From Persicitalea sp964500445 (GTDB taxonomy: Bacteria > Bacteroidota > Bacteroidia > Cytophagales > Spirosomataceae), in NCBI GenBank assembly GCA_964500445.1, contig CAZCOG010000027.1, positions 16,843-80,842 on the forward strand: a DNA stretch of 64,000 nucleotides. The letters are read 5' to 3'. Shown piece after piece: positions 1 to 8,415 of this stretch. Below the pieces are notes generated by a model that had not been told where the DNA came from, did not search any database, and was given only the letters and a program-made list of their open reading frames with translations. The stretch's first letter is position 1; the number at the start of each line of letters is the position of its first letter. The translations under genes and the position numbers were made by a program.

Positions 1-174
1 CCCTATACTTTACCAGCTGATGAGATTAACCGCTTCACTTTTCAGCACAATTATGGTCTGATACTAAAAGTCAGGAAATTTTACGCCGAGTACTACCGTA
101 CCTACCTCAGCCAGGAATTCAAGTCTGGGCGGACGCATGTGTGGGGCGGGGTGAAGCTGGGCGTCGCCTTTTGA
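1..174 (+). CDS. C-terminal end of an unidentified, probably outer-membrane protein (partial)
   Basis: The frame is open from base 1 to a TGA at 172-174 and gives the last 57 residues of a protein whose start lies outside the window. The tail alternates polar and hydrophobic residues and ends in VKLGVAF, with a terminal phenylalanine. That ending is typical of the last strand of outer-membrane beta-barrels that the BAM complex recognises. The family cannot be named from this fragment. The next gene is in the same direction 125 bases on. Confidence 0.5.
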   Translation, partial: PYTLPADEINRFTFQHNYGLILKVRKFYAEYYRTYLSQEFKSGRTHVWGGVKLGVAF

Positions 175-299
175 TCGGTGAAACAAATTGTACCTTAAAT
201 TTTTGATGTAGTTTTCATCCTGAACTATTTGCTAAAGATGCGGTTTTCTCCCCGTTAGCCAATATATTTAGCCCAACAACTAAAAAATCCCCAATTCAC

Positions 300-1841
300 A
301 TGAAAAAGCAGTACAGTGTACTATTATTTCTCCTTACCGCCCTATTTTCTTTCGTCCAGGCGCAGAACGACGTAGTTGACAAGATCGTCAAGGAAGAAGA
401 AACCAACTCTCAACTTAAAAATATTGCTCATGAACTGATGGACGGAATCGGACCGCGCCTCGTGGGTAGCCCGGGCATGAAAAAGGCCCACGATTGGGCG
501 GTAAAAAAGTACGAATCGTGGGGCATTCCGGCCCGTAACGAAAAATGGGGCGAGTGGCGCGGTTGGGAGCGAGGAATTACCCACATCGATCTGGTGAGCC
601 CTTGGGTCAAGACCCTGGCGGGTACCCAACTGGCGTGGAGTCCGCCTACCCCGAAGGGTGGTGTGAAGGCCGAGGTTATTATCCTACCAGAGTTTGCCGA
701 CTCGGTGGCATTCCAGAAGTGGCTGCCCAACGCAAAAGGCAAGTTGGTCATGATCTCGATGCTGCAACCCACCGGACGTCCCGACTACAACTGGAAAGAA
801 TTCTCGACGGAAGAGTCCTTTGACAAGCTCAAAAAAGAGCGTGATGAAATGACCAAGGCCTGGAATGAGCGGCTGCGTAAAACGGGCTTTGGGCGCCGTG
901 AACTACCTGCCGCGCTGGAAGACGCCGGAGCCGTCGGGATCGTCACTTCCTACTGGTCGCAGGGCTTTGGAGCCAATAAGATTTTTAGTGCCTATACTAA
1001 AAAAGTACCCACCATTGACCTGAGCGTGGAAGACTACGGACTGGTGTACCGACTGGCTGAAAGCGGCGACAAGCCGATGATTAACCTGGTGGCGGAGTCG
1101 AAGGAAACGGGCGTGGTACCTACTTTCAACACCATCGCCGAAATTAAAGGTACTGAAAAACCCGACGAATACGTAATGCTTTCGGCCCACTTCGACTCCT
1201 GGGACGGTGGTACCGGCGCAACCGATAATGGCACGGGTACTATCACGATGATGGAAGCGATGCGGGTTCTGAAAAAGGTGTATCCCAATCCCAAGCGGAC
1301 CATTCTGGTCGGCCATTGGGGCAGCGAGGAGCAGGGACTGAACGGTTCGCGCGCTTTCGTCGAAGATCATCCCGATATGATGCCGAAAATTCAGGCACTT
1401 TTCAACCAAGACAACGGCACGGGTCGCGTGGCCAATATCTCGGGCCAGGGCTTTGTAAATGCCTACGACTACCTGGGTCGCTGGCTCCGCGAAGTACCAC
1501 GGGACATCACCAAAGACATCAAGTACGATTTTCCCGGCAACCCCGGTGGCGGCGGTTCGGACTATGCGTCTTTTCTGGCGGCAGGCGTACCGGCTTTTTC
1601 GCTGAGTTCACTGAGCTGGTCATACGGCAACTACACCTGGCACACCAACCTCGATACTTACGACAAGATCGTTTTTGATGATGTGGAAGATAACGTAATC
1701 CTGGCCGCGATTCTGGTGTATATGGCCAGTGAAGATGACAAAAGTACCAGCAAAGAAAGGCGTATCCCTATCGGTCGCAACGGCGAACCGACCTCCTGGC
1801 CCGAGCAAAGGTCGCCTACCAGAAAAGGAGGAGTAGAATAG
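300..1841 (+). CDS. Secreted M28-family zinc aminopeptidase/carboxypeptidase
   Basis: This is a 513-residue protein. It starts with a clear signal peptide (basic MKKQ, a hydrophobic core, and a cut near VQAQ at about residue 22), so it is exported. The peptidase M28 core is visible in order: SAHFDSW (H297, D299), the bridging Asp in GATDNGTG (about 309), the catalytic Glu pair in GSEEQG (343-344), an Asp in FNQDNG, and a late zinc His in WHTNLDT. A PA-like insert occupies roughly residues 100-250. M28 enzymes bind two zinc ions and remove N- or C-terminal residues from peptides. It probably degrades peptides in the periplasm or outside the cell. Substrate preference cannot be read from sequence. 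Confidence 0.88.
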   Translation: MKKQYSVLLFLLTALFSFVQAQNDVVDKIVKEEETNSQLKNIAHELMDGIGPRLVGSPGMKKAHDWAVKKYESWGIPARNEKWGEWRGWERGITHIDLVSPWVKTLAGTQLAWSPPTPKGGVKAEVIILPEFADSVAFQKWLPNAKGKLVMISMLQPTGRPDYNWKEFSTEESFDKLKKERDEMTKAWNERLRKTGFGRRELPAALEDAGAVGIVTSYWSQGFGANKIFSAYTKKVPTIDLSVEDYGLVYRLAESGDKPMINLVAESKETGVVPTFNTIAEIKGTEKPDEYVMLSAHFDSWDGGTGATDNGTGTITMMEAMRVLKKVYPNPKRTILVGHWGSEEQGLNGSRAFVEDHPDMMPKIQALFNQDNGTGRVANISGQGFVNAYDYLGRWLREVPRDITKDIKYDFPGNPGGGGSDYASFLAAGVPAFSLSSLSWSYGNYTWHTNLDTYDKIVFDDVEDNVILAAILVYMASEDDKSTSKERRIPIGRNGEPTSWPEQRSPTRKGGVE

Positions 1842-1847
1842 TTGATC

Positions 1848-1974
1848 GTTGACGGTGAACAGCTGACAGTTTCGCGACGCAGAGTGGCATCATTCTTTTA
1901 CCACGCAAATTTTATAAAAGAACTTTTTAGTGGCCCCTTGACGCGCTGTCAACTGTCCACTACTCACCGTCAAC
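1848..1974. repeat. Imperfect inverted repeat filling the gap before hpf
   Basis: The left arm at 1848-1869 begins gttgacggtgaacagctgac. The right arm at 1946-1974, read in reverse complement, begins gttgacggtgagtagtggac. The arms almost fill the space between the stop of the M28 gene (1841) and the hpf start (1984). It could be a folded 5' leader or a small non-autonomous mobile repeat. A similar layout is seen before frr. Confidence 0.5.
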
Positions 1975-1983
1975 TTAATAAAA

Positions 1984-2298
1984 ATGATCATTCAAATAAA
2001 CACGGACAACCACATTACGGTACACGAAGCTTTTGAAGCGGAACTTAATGCGCTGATTAACGATAAGCTGAGCCGATTTAGCAAGCAGCTTACGCGCGTG
2101 GAAGTACATCTTTCGGACGAAAACGGCGATAAAGAAGGTAGTCAGGACAAGCGCTGCCTGATGGAAGCCCGCATGGAAGGCATGGAACCTATCGTGGTCA
2201 TTGAGAAGCAGGATACGATTATGCAGGCTATCCGTGCGGCCCTCGATACGATGAGGACCACGCTTACTTCGGCGAAAGAGAAGGCCCGGAATTACTGA
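1984..2298 (+). CDS. hpf: Ribosome hibernation promoting factor (HPF/RaiA family, short form)
   Basis: This 104-residue protein is the right length for the short HPF/YfiA family. Family features are the N-terminal pattern IQINTDNHI, the VEVHLSDENG strand (about 38-47), and a C-terminal helix with repeated basic residues (SAKEKARNY). Such proteins bind the 30S decoding centre and help form inactive 100S ribosomes, or shut translation off, in stationary phase. The C-terminal dimerisation domain of long HPFs is absent. A strong terminator follows at once, so it is probably a single-gene unit. Confidence 0.85.
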   Translation: MIIQINTDNHITVHEAFEAELNALINDKLSRFSKQLTRVEVHLSDENGDKEGSQDKRCLMEARMEGMEPIVVIEKQDTIMQAIRAALDTMRTTLTSAKEKARNY

Positions 2299-2312
2299 TT
2301 TAATAATGTTTA

Positions 2313-2350
2313 GAAAAAAGTCCCGCTGAGAATCTCAGTGGGACTTTTTT
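2313..2350 (+). terminator. Rho-independent terminator after hpf
   Basis: A GC-rich hairpin of about 13 bp (agtcccgctgaga pairing with tctcagtgggact) is flanked by A-runs on the left and T-runs on the right. It starts 15 bases after the hpf stop. The symmetric A/T flanks mean it could also end minus-strand transcripts. Confidence 0.85.
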
Positions 2351-2431
2351 ATGCCATTAAGTACCTCATTTTCTGACCAATCGCTATCACCGCTATATTT
2401 GATTGTTTCATTTTGCCGCCAAGTCGCCCTG

Positions 2432-3115
2432 TTATTTTACAGCTTCTGTTCTCAGTTTATTCACAAATAAGTGCGCCCGCCGCGTGGGCTCAGGAAGACG
2501 GTAGCCTCCATCACAACGAAGCGTCAGATCGAGGGCCGTGGGCAGGTCGATGAGGTGACCGGGCGAGATAAAAACCGGATTGACTTTATTTTTAGTCCTC
2601 AGAGCCGCGCCGATGGTTTCGCCTTTGTGCACCATAGGCGACCAGTTTCCACGCTCAATGGCGGGTTCAGAGAAAGTACCCGTCAAAACCGACTTTCCAC
2701 AGCCAAAAGTAGGGCGATTAAGCCACAAGCCCATGTGTGTTGCGATGCCCAGGCGACGTGGATGCGCCAGCCCGTGGCCATCAAACATCACTACATCGGG
2801 AACGGTTGTGAGTTTTTCCCAAGCTTCCAGCAAGGCCGGACCTTCGCGGAACGTCAGTAATCCGGGTACGTAGGGAAACGCCGTCGTGGTAACTACGCCC
2901 ACTTCTTCCACGACTTCCAGCGTATCCAAACGCAATACTACGATCCCCGCGTAAACGATTTCCTCGTATTTATTGAAAGAAATATCGCAGCCTGCGATCG
3001 TCTCGGGCGGATTGGTCAGCGGTTCAATGACGATGTGCTGACGCAATTCTTCCTGCAACCCCACCGCTTCGGCGGGCGTAACGTTCCAGGGATGCAGAGT
3101 CAGGTGCGAAGCCAT
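2432..3115 (-). CDS. nfi: Endonuclease V (deoxyinosine 3'-endonuclease)
   Basis: This 227-residue protein matches the usual EndoV length. The RNase H-like catalytic acids are visible: D44 in AGCDISF, E91 in the LLTFREGP stretch, and D112 in VVMFDGHGLAHPRRLG. The PYVPG wedge that flips out the damaged base is at about 81-85. EndoV cuts the second phosphodiester 3' of inosine to start repair of deaminated adenine. Two more DNA-repair nucleases follow on the same strand (nth and uvsE), although the order and the 100-base gap before nth do not show a tight operon. Confidence 0.93.
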   Translation of the reverse strand: MASHLTLHPWNVTPAEAVGLQEELRQHIVIEPLTNPPETIAGCDISFNKYEEIVYAGIVVLRLDTLEVVEEVGVVTTTAFPYVPGLLTFREGPALLEAWEKLTTVPDVVMFDGHGLAHPRRLGIATHMGLWLNRPTFGCGKSVLTGTFSEPAIERGNWSPMVHKGETIGAALRTKNKVNPVFISPGHLIDLPTALDLTLRCDGGYRLPEPTRRAHLFVNKLRTEAVK

Positions 3116-3219
3116 AATTTAGGGATGAGTGATGAGTGAAAACTACTAGTTGTCTATATACCAATAGATTAACGTAAAAAAATAATAGCCAACTGCCAAT
3201 GGCCGAAAGCCGACTGCCC

Positions 3220-3882
3220 TCAGCGATGCTTCGTTACACCCACCTGTTCACAATAGGGCAGTACCGGGCAGGTGGAGCATTTGGGCAAAGAACCCGTGCA
3301 GATATGCTTGCCGAAGGGCATGAGAAGGCGGTTGATTTCTGTCCAAATTTCGACGGGTACTTTCTGTTCCAAAACCTTTAACGTCTGCTCGGGCTGGTTG
3401 GTGGCAACATAGCCCCAGCGATTGACGACGCGATGGACGTGTACGTCTACGCTGATGGCCTGGTGGCCTGCCGCCACGCCCAAGGCAAGGTTGGCGCACT
3501 TGGGGCCGACGCCTTTCAGATCGGTCAGTTTGGTAAAGTCGGCAGGCAGTTGGCCTTCGTACTGTTCTACGGCTGCTTTCGCAATTCCCATGATCGTGTT
3601 GACTTTCTGTTCTGGATAGGTACTGCCGTACAGAAGCTTATTAAGGCGTTCCTGACCCAAATCCAGTATTTGCTGCGGCGTACGGGCTTCGGCAAAAAGA
3701 CGTAGCGACACGGGAATGGTTGTTTCGTCGAGAGTGCGGATGGAAACTACACAGGAAATCAACTGCTCAAACAGCGAAGTGTAGCCTCGCTCCGCCAGCT
3801 CAAACATGGCCGCTTTCGGATAGGGCCGAATGGCCTCCGCGACGAGATTGAGGATCTTTTTCAGATTAAAGTTCTCTTTCAT
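3220..3882 (-). CDS. nth: Endonuclease III (DNA glycosylase/AP lyase)
   Basis: This is a 220-residue helix-hairpin-helix glycosylase. The HhH motif LKGVGPKCANLALG carries the catalytic lysine K128, and D146 lies in SVDVHVHR. The C-terminal [4Fe-4S] ligands are complete: C195, C202, C205 and C211 (C-x6-C-x2-C-x5-C). Nth removes oxidised pyrimidines and nicks the abasic site. The hypothetical gene just upstream on the same strand ends 11 bases before this start, so the two are probably co-transcribed. Confidence 0.93.
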   Translation of the reverse strand: MKENFNLKKILNLVAEAIRPYPKAAMFELAERGYTSLFEQLISCVVSIRTLDETTIPVSLRLFAEARTPQQILDLGQERLNKLLYGSTYPEQKVNTIMGIAKAAVEQYEGQLPADFTKLTDLKGVGPKCANLALGVAAGHQAISVDVHVHRVVNRWGYVATNQPEQTLKVLEQKVPVEIWTEINRLLMPFGKHICTGSLPKCSTCPVLPYCEQVGVTKHR

Positions 3883-3892
3883 TTCAAAATTT

Positions 3893-4141
3893 TCAGACTT
3901 TCCCGTGATTATCCCAATGGTCTTTGATGACTTTTCCCGCCTGATCTGTAATCATTGTGCGGACGAAGCGGTGGCCCTGGATTTTTCCGCTTTCGTTTTT
4001 TTTACCAATGAACAGCAGGATAGGATTCCCGGCTTCGTCGGTTTTCATAGCGGCATCATATCGCTCGAAGGTGAAATCGACCATAGCAGAGGGGGTGTAG
4101 GTCTTTTGTAGCTTTTTGAGCAATTTCTCTCCTATTTTCAT
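3893..4141 (-). CDS. Small conserved-type hypothetical protein
   Basis: This is an 82-residue soluble protein rich in Lys and aromatic residues, with no signal peptide and no motif I recognise. It starts MKIGEKLLKKLQKTYTP and ends HWDNHGKV. Its stop lies 11 bases before nth and its start follows uvsE by about 36 bases, so it probably belongs to a uvsE-hyp-nth transcript. Its position suggests a link to DNA repair, but nothing in the sequence proves this. Confidence 0.65.
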   Translation of the reverse strand: MKIGEKLLKKLQKTYTPSAMVDFTFERYDAAMKTDEAGNPILLFIGKKNESGKIQGHRFVRTMITDQAGKVIKDHWDNHGKV

Positions 4142-4177
4142 GGCAACTAGTTTTTGGATAATAACTCGGTGGGTAAC

Positions 4178-5092
4178 CTATATTTTGGTTTCTACGGAAA
4201 ACTCGTCTAAGTACCGCAGCACAGCGCGTTCCTTGGCTTTGGCTTCCAGCATAATATCGGCCTGTTGGCCGTACAGATTTATGTAATCGTAAATGTAATC
4301 GGCATGGGCCACCTCACTCACCAGCGGCTCTTCGAACGCCCGACGAGAACTGGAATAATGTACAATAGGTGTAATGCCCTCCGGCCAAGTCGCAGTAGCG
4401 GCGGTCATAGCTTCTCTTTCGCTCCATTCGCCCGGATTGAGTTGATGGTGATGGTAGTCGAAAACCGCTGGAATGCCGATGCGCCGATGCGCTTTCAGCA
4501 AATCCTGCGTTGTGAAAAGATTGCCCCGGTCATCGTTCTCGACCGTTAGCCGCAGGCGAGCGGTATCGGGCAAGAGTTGATAATTATCGCAAAAACGATC
4601 GATAGCTGATTCCTTATCGCCGTAGGCGCCGCCCACGTGTAGATTTATTTTGGCGAAGGGACTGCGGGGCAGACCAAGCATATCCATGATCTCGCCGTGC
4701 TGGCGCAGCTCCTTAATAGTTTTCTGAAGTACTTCGGCCCTTCTGGTAGCCAACACATTAAACGGCCCAGGATGAAACGTCAGACGCAGGCCCGCATTCC
4801 AGGCTTTCTGGCCAACACGGCTTAGCACCTCGCGAATGGCAATAATGTCCGGCAGTTCACTGAATTCGTATTCGCTCATCCACGGAAACATATCGCTGCT
4901 CATGCGGTAGAGTAGCAACTGCTTTTCAATATTCCAATCCGTAATCTTTTCCAGATCCATGACATTCTTCAAAGCCAGTTCCGACGCGTAAGCTATGCCT
5001 TTGGCGGAAAAAGTTTTCTTAACCATCGTCCGATTGACGGTGATGTTACTTTCGGCCAGAAACATATTGATGCAGGCGTAACCAATGCGCAT
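4178..5092 (-). CDS. uvsE: UV damage endonuclease (UvsE/UVDE)
   Basis: The most likely start is the ATG at 5092 (MRIGYACINM), giving 304 residues; a longer reading back to 5134 only adds a tail without family similarity. Family signatures are MRIGYACIN at the N-terminus, MSSDMFPWMSEYEF, LTFHPGPFNVLA, INLHVGGAYGDKE, LTVENDD and VFDYHHHQLNPG. Together they supply the His/Glu/Asp ligands of the TIM-barrel metal site. UvsE nicks DNA 5' of UV photoproducts and some abasic sites. It heads the minus-strand repair group ending in nth. Confidence 0.92.
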   Translation of the reverse strand: MRIGYACINMFLAESNITVNRTMVKKTFSAKGIAYASELALKNVMDLEKITDWNIEKQLLLYRMSSDMFPWMSEYEFSELPDIIAIREVLSRVGQKAWNAGLRLTFHPGPFNVLATRRAEVLQKTIKELRQHGEIMDMLGLPRSPFAKINLHVGGAYGDKESAIDRFCDNYQLLPDTARLRLTVENDDRGNLFTTQDLLKAHRRIGIPAVFDYHHHQLNPGEWSEREAMTAATATWPEGITPIVHYSSSRRAFEEPLVSEVAHADYIYDYINLYGQQADIMLEAKAKERAVLRYLDEFSVETKI

Positions 5093-5139
5093 AAGGCAAT
5101 TTTGAGTATTTTGGAATCTTAAAACGATTGTCAATAGGA

Positions 5140-5156
5140 TAAAAAATTGTGCCGCT
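5140..5156 (-). promoter_or_regulatory. 17-bp motif shared with the upstream region of the MBL gene at 8059
   Basis: Read on the minus strand the block is agcggcacaattttttA, 47 bases upstream of the uvsE start. The same 17 bases occur at 8059-8075, 46 bases upstream of another minus-strand start. Equal position and identity suggest a shared promoter or regulator site. It resembles the GGCAC half of a sigma-54 promoter but lacks the second GC element. Confidence 0.4.
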
Positions 5157-5164
5157 TAACTTTG
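5157..5164 (+). promoter_or_regulatory. Possible Bacteroidota -7 promoter element
   Basis: TAACTTTG fits the Bacteroidota -7 consensus TAnnTTTG and lies 35 bases before the M61 peptidase start. A TTG at 5128-5130 could be the -33 element, but the 26-base spacing is longer than usual. Weak support. Confidence 0.3.
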
Positions 5165-5199
5165 TTTGTAATTAGGAAAAACATACAGCATCGCTTACT

Positions 5200-7002
5200 A
5201 TGAAATATCTTACCCTCCTGTTCTGCTCTCTGGCATTCTCAATTCAGGCCCAAACCGCCCATGAGTACGAAATCGAGTTTCCCAACGCAGTTCATCACGA
5301 AGCACGGGTATCGGCTACCTTTCGCGGACTGGAACAAGAGGTACTTGCTCTCAGAATGAGCCGCACCTCACCGGGCCGCTATGCGTTGCATGAGTTTGCC
5401 AAGAATGTCTATGATGTAAAAGCCACCGACGATAACGGTAAGCCCCTCACTGTTACCCGGCCGAATCCCTACCAGTGGAATGTCAGCGGCCACAATGGTA
5501 CCGTCAAAATTACGTATACCCTATTCGCCGACCGGGGTGATGGTACTTACTCACAGATCGACGAAACCCACGCCCACCTCAACATTCCGGCCACGTTTAT
5601 GTATGCTCCCGATTACACTCAGCGTCCTGTTCGTGTGCATTTCAAACCCCGTACCGACCTGAACTGGAAAGTGGCTACCCAACTTCGTCCGTTGGGCGGA
5701 GACATGTATTCGGCCCCCAACCTGGACTATTTTATGGATAGCCCTACCGAAATCAGCAACTTCTCGATGCGGGAATTTACCGAAACTTCCAACGGAAAAT
5801 CTTACACGATTCGCTTCGCGCTGCACCACGCAGGTACTGATGCCGAACTGGATACTTACATGGAAAGTGTAAGAAAAATCGTAGCCCAGGAAAAGGCCGT
5901 ATACGGCGAACTACCCGACTACGATTTCGGTACTTACACCTTCTTGGCTTGCTACCTCGACAACGTATCGGGCGACGGCATGGAACACCGCAACTCGACG
6001 GTTCTTACAAGTACCCGCAGCCTGGCCAATGGCGGCCTGAACCGCAACGCAGGCACAGTGGCGCACGAGTTTTTCCATTGCTGGAACGTAGAACGTATCC
6101 GGCCCAAATCGTTGCAACCTTTTGACTATACCGAAGCCAACATGTCGGGCGAGCTGTGGTTTGCCGAGGGTTTTACGCAATACTACACAGGTCTGATGCT
6201 CTGCCGGGCGGGCGTAATTTCTCCTAAAGAATACGTGGATGGGCTGGCGGGTAGTCTCAACTACGTCATCAATTCACCCGCTCGCAAGTACTTCAATCCC
6301 GTAGAAATGAGCTACCAGGCACCCTTCGTGGATGCTGCCGCTTCCATCGATCCCGTCAATCGGGAGAATACCTTCATCTCGTACTATACCTACGGCAGCG
6401 TATTGGGACTAGCGCTGGATCTTTCACTACGGAACATGGCCGGAGATTTATCACTGGATGGCTTCATGCAGTCTGTCTGGAAAATGTATGGCAAACCCGA
6501 GATACCCTATACCGTGCGGGATTTGCAATTGGCACTGGAAAACTACGCAGGCGAAAAATTTGGTAAAGAATTCTTCACCAAATACATCTTTGATTCTCAA
6601 ATGCCGGACTACAAAAAACTACTAGAGTCCGTAGGCGTAGATTTCCAGCAAGCAAACCGGGAGAAGGCCTACCTGGGAGCCTACCTGGATGTTCGTAATC
6701 AGGGAGCCACGCTGGTCGCTCAACCGATTGAAGGCAGCGCGGCTTACCAGGCTGGACTGGCCAAAGGCGACAAACTCACCTCGATTGGTGGCAAGCCCAT
6801 TGCTGGCGACGCCAATTCGCAGAATCTGCTGGCGACCTACAAATCAGGCGATAAAGTAAAGGTTGATTTTGAAAGATTCGGAAAATCAGGGACAACTGAG
6901 TTGACGCTGGGAACGGATGCTTCTTACACGACAGCCTTGATTGAAGAAAAATTAGCTGCAAAAACCGGCGAAAAAAGGCAGGGCTGGCTGGGCGAAAAAT
7001 AA
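5200..7002 (+). CDS. Secreted M61 glycyl aminopeptidase with PDZ domain
   Basis: This is a 600-residue protein with signal peptide MKYLTLLFCSLAFSIQAQ. An N-terminal beta-rich domain (about 25-180) is followed by the thermolysin-like M61 core with HEFFHCWN (zinc ligands H289 and H293, catalytic E290) and the downstream Glu in LWFAEGFTQYY. A PDZ domain occupies about 480-580 (YLGAYLDVRNQG to VKVDFERFG). M61 enzymes prefer Gly or Ala at the N-terminus of substrates. Export is predicted, so it probably trims peptides in the periplasm. It ends in a convergent arrangement with the MBL gene, with a hairpin between them. Confidence 0.9.
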   Translation: MKYLTLLFCSLAFSIQAQTAHEYEIEFPNAVHHEARVSATFRGLEQEVLALRMSRTSPGRYALHEFAKNVYDVKATDDNGKPLTVTRPNPYQWNVSGHNGTVKITYTLFADRGDGTYSQIDETHAHLNIPATFMYAPDYTQRPVRVHFKPRTDLNWKVATQLRPLGGDMYSAPNLDYFMDSPTEISNFSMREFTETSNGKSYTIRFALHHAGTDAELDTYMESVRKIVAQEKAVYGELPDYDFGTYTFLACYLDNVSGDGMEHRNSTVLTSTRSLANGGLNRNAGTVAHEFFHCWNVERIRPKSLQPFDYTEANMSGELWFAEGFTQYYTGLMLCRAGVISPKEYVDGLAGSLNYVINSPARKYFNPVEMSYQAPFVDAAASIDPVNRENTFISYYTYGSVLGLALDLSLRNMAGDLSLDGFMQSVWKMYGKPEIPYTVRDLQLALENYAGEKFGKEFFTKYIFDSQMPDYKKLLESVGVDFQQANREKAYLGAYLDVRNQGATLVAQPIEGSAAYQAGLAKGDKLTSIGGKPIAGDANSQNLLATYKSGDKVKVDFERFGKSGTTELTLGTDASYTTALIEEKLAAKTGEKRQGWLGEK

Positions 7003-7006
7003 AAGT

Positions 7007-7035
7007 ACTATCGGCGTTATATTAACGCCGATAGT
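7007..7035. terminator. Bidirectional hairpin between convergent genes
   Basis: A perfect 13-bp stem (actatcggcgtta with taacgccgatagt) has a 3-base loop. It lies between the M61 stop (7002) and the MBL stop (7053). There is no long T-run on either side, so it is a hairpin that probably serves both genes but may be an imperfect intrinsic terminator. Confidence 0.6.
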
Positions 7036-7052
7036 ATTGGAAATAAGGTCTA

Positions 7053-8012
7053 TCAGGCCGATACGCGTCGTCGCCGTAATAACATTACTACCCCAAAAGC
7101 TACGACGCCTGCTACCCCCGCCAGTATCAGACTCAATGTTGAATCTTTTTCTTCAACCTTCGGCGGCACAAATACCGGCCCGCTGGCATTTACTACGGCC
7201 GGGCGGTTGCGGTAGCGGCCCTGCGCTGGCAGGGCCAGACGGTAAAAGTTATCGGCCAGTTCGTTAAGTTCCTGCTGCATGGCTTTGCCGTACATAGGTT
7301 GTCCGTGTCCGGCAGCAACTACATTAGGCTTCAGGTCGGCCAGTTTCTGGACGGATTTTTCGGCAGCAACCCAGTCGTAGTTGGCAAAAGCAGGCGGACG
7401 ATTGATTGCCCGCTGTTGTGTGGCGGTCGCCAGGGCAGACTCCGCTTTCACGGTAGCCAGCGCATCGCCCGCAATGAGTGTTTTATCGGCTTCGCGCCAC
7501 AGACTTACATGGCCCGGCGCGTGGCCAGGTGTGTGAAGCCACCGCCAGCCATCCAGGCCCGGCACATGGCCATTGACCGGCAAAGGCACAACCCATCTCC
7601 GTATGTCGATAGGCGTCATCGGGAAAGTCCAGGAAAGAGAAGAAATTAACCCGCCGCCTACGGTCGGATCAGCGGGTGGATAAGAGGAACTACCCGTAAG
7701 ATAAGGCATTTCCATTTTGTGCGCATATACCTGAATATTCCACTCCTGAGCCAGTTCTTTAACTGAACCCGCATGATCGAAATGACCGTGAGTCAGAATA
7801 ATACAGGCCGGACGATTGCCTTCGCCGAATAGATCAGCGGCCATTTTCTTGACATTGCTTCCCGAAATGGGTAGGCCGGTATCTACAAGTACCCATTTGC
7901 CGTCCGCTTCATTTTGTACAATGTACACATTCACGAAATACTCTTTCATACCCCAAATGCCGTCCGCCACCTTGAAATATTCGCCTTTCCCTATCATTTT
8001 ACCCCAATCCAT
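7053..8012 (-). CDS. Metallo-beta-lactamase-fold hydrolase with C-terminal membrane anchor
   Basis: This 319-residue protein has the MBL-fold signature HGHFDHAG (H75, H77, D79, H80). Further metal ligands are in HTPGHAPGHVSLW and AGDALA, and a last His is in AAGHGQPMYG. Unusually for the family it ends in one hydrophobic segment (about 293-312) followed by RRRRVSA, the pattern of a C-terminal tail anchor facing the cytoplasm. The N-terminus has no signal peptide, so the catalytic domain is probably cytoplasmic. Substrate is unknown. The start ATG at 8012 has the shared 17-bp motif 46 bases upstream. Confidence 0.82.
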   Translation of the reverse strand: MDWGKMIGKGEYFKVADGIWGMKEYFVNVYIVQNEADGKWVLVDTGLPISGSNVKKMAADLFGEGNRPACIILTHGHFDHAGSVKELAQEWNIQVYAHKMEMPYLTGSSSYPPADPTVGGGLISSLSWTFPMTPIDIRRWVVPLPVNGHVPGLDGWRWLHTPGHAPGHVSLWREADKTLIAGDALATVKAESALATATQQRAINRPPAFANYDWVAAEKSVQKLADLKPNVVAAGHGQPMYGKAMQQELNELADNFYRLALPAQGRYRNRPAVVNASGPVFVPPKVEEKDSTLSLILAGVAGVVAFGVVMLLRRRRVSA

Positions 8013-8415
8013 GCCGATATATAGTTTATTTTATAAAAATTTTCCACCATAGCCTAGTTAAAAAATTGTGCCGCTCATGGGTTACGTATCTGTCAAAATC
8101 TTTCCGATGGGTATAGGGTACTTTCAGTTTCTGAGTTTTTTTGGAAAGGCTTACCAACCGCTGAAAACACTTCTCAAGAATCATAACTGATTTGATTTTT
8201 CGCTAAAAATGAAAACAAAACCGATCCCACGGTTCCCCCCCAGATCAGGTACCTGCTGCCTAGACTCATCGAACGCACGGCAAAACACCCAGTCGGCCAA
8301 GGCCACAAGTACATCATCGATATCGCATTTCAGACAGGAAAGCTGGAAAAGGCTCCATCTCCCCAAGATTTATTTATTTTTGAAAAAATTCAAGTCTTTT
8401 CTGCTCAAAATATTC
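8013..8415. other. 403-bp intergenic region between divergent genes
   Basis: It lies between the MBL gene (minus) and the M20 peptidase (plus) and should hold both promoters. It carries the 17-bp repeat at 8059-8075. An open frame from 8209 runs into the peptidase, but it gives a low-complexity Ser/Pro-rich stretch before the true signal peptide, so I treat it as non-coding. I see no other gene in it. Confidence 0.5.
8059..8075 (-). promoter_or_regulatory. Second copy of the shared 17-bp motif
   Basis: Identical to 5140-5156 and in the same orientation and almost the same distance (46 bases) from the downstream start codon at 8012. Inferred to be a promoter or operator element of the MBL gene. 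Confidence 0.4.

Noticed and set aside
5140..5156. Classical sigma-54 promoter
   Set aside because: The GGCAC part is there but the second GC element at the right distance is replaced by TA, so it does not meet the consensus.
8209..8415. Longer N-terminus or separate small gene before the M20 peptidase
   Set aside because: The extra residues are low complexity and precede a perfect signal peptide at 8416; no family similarity.
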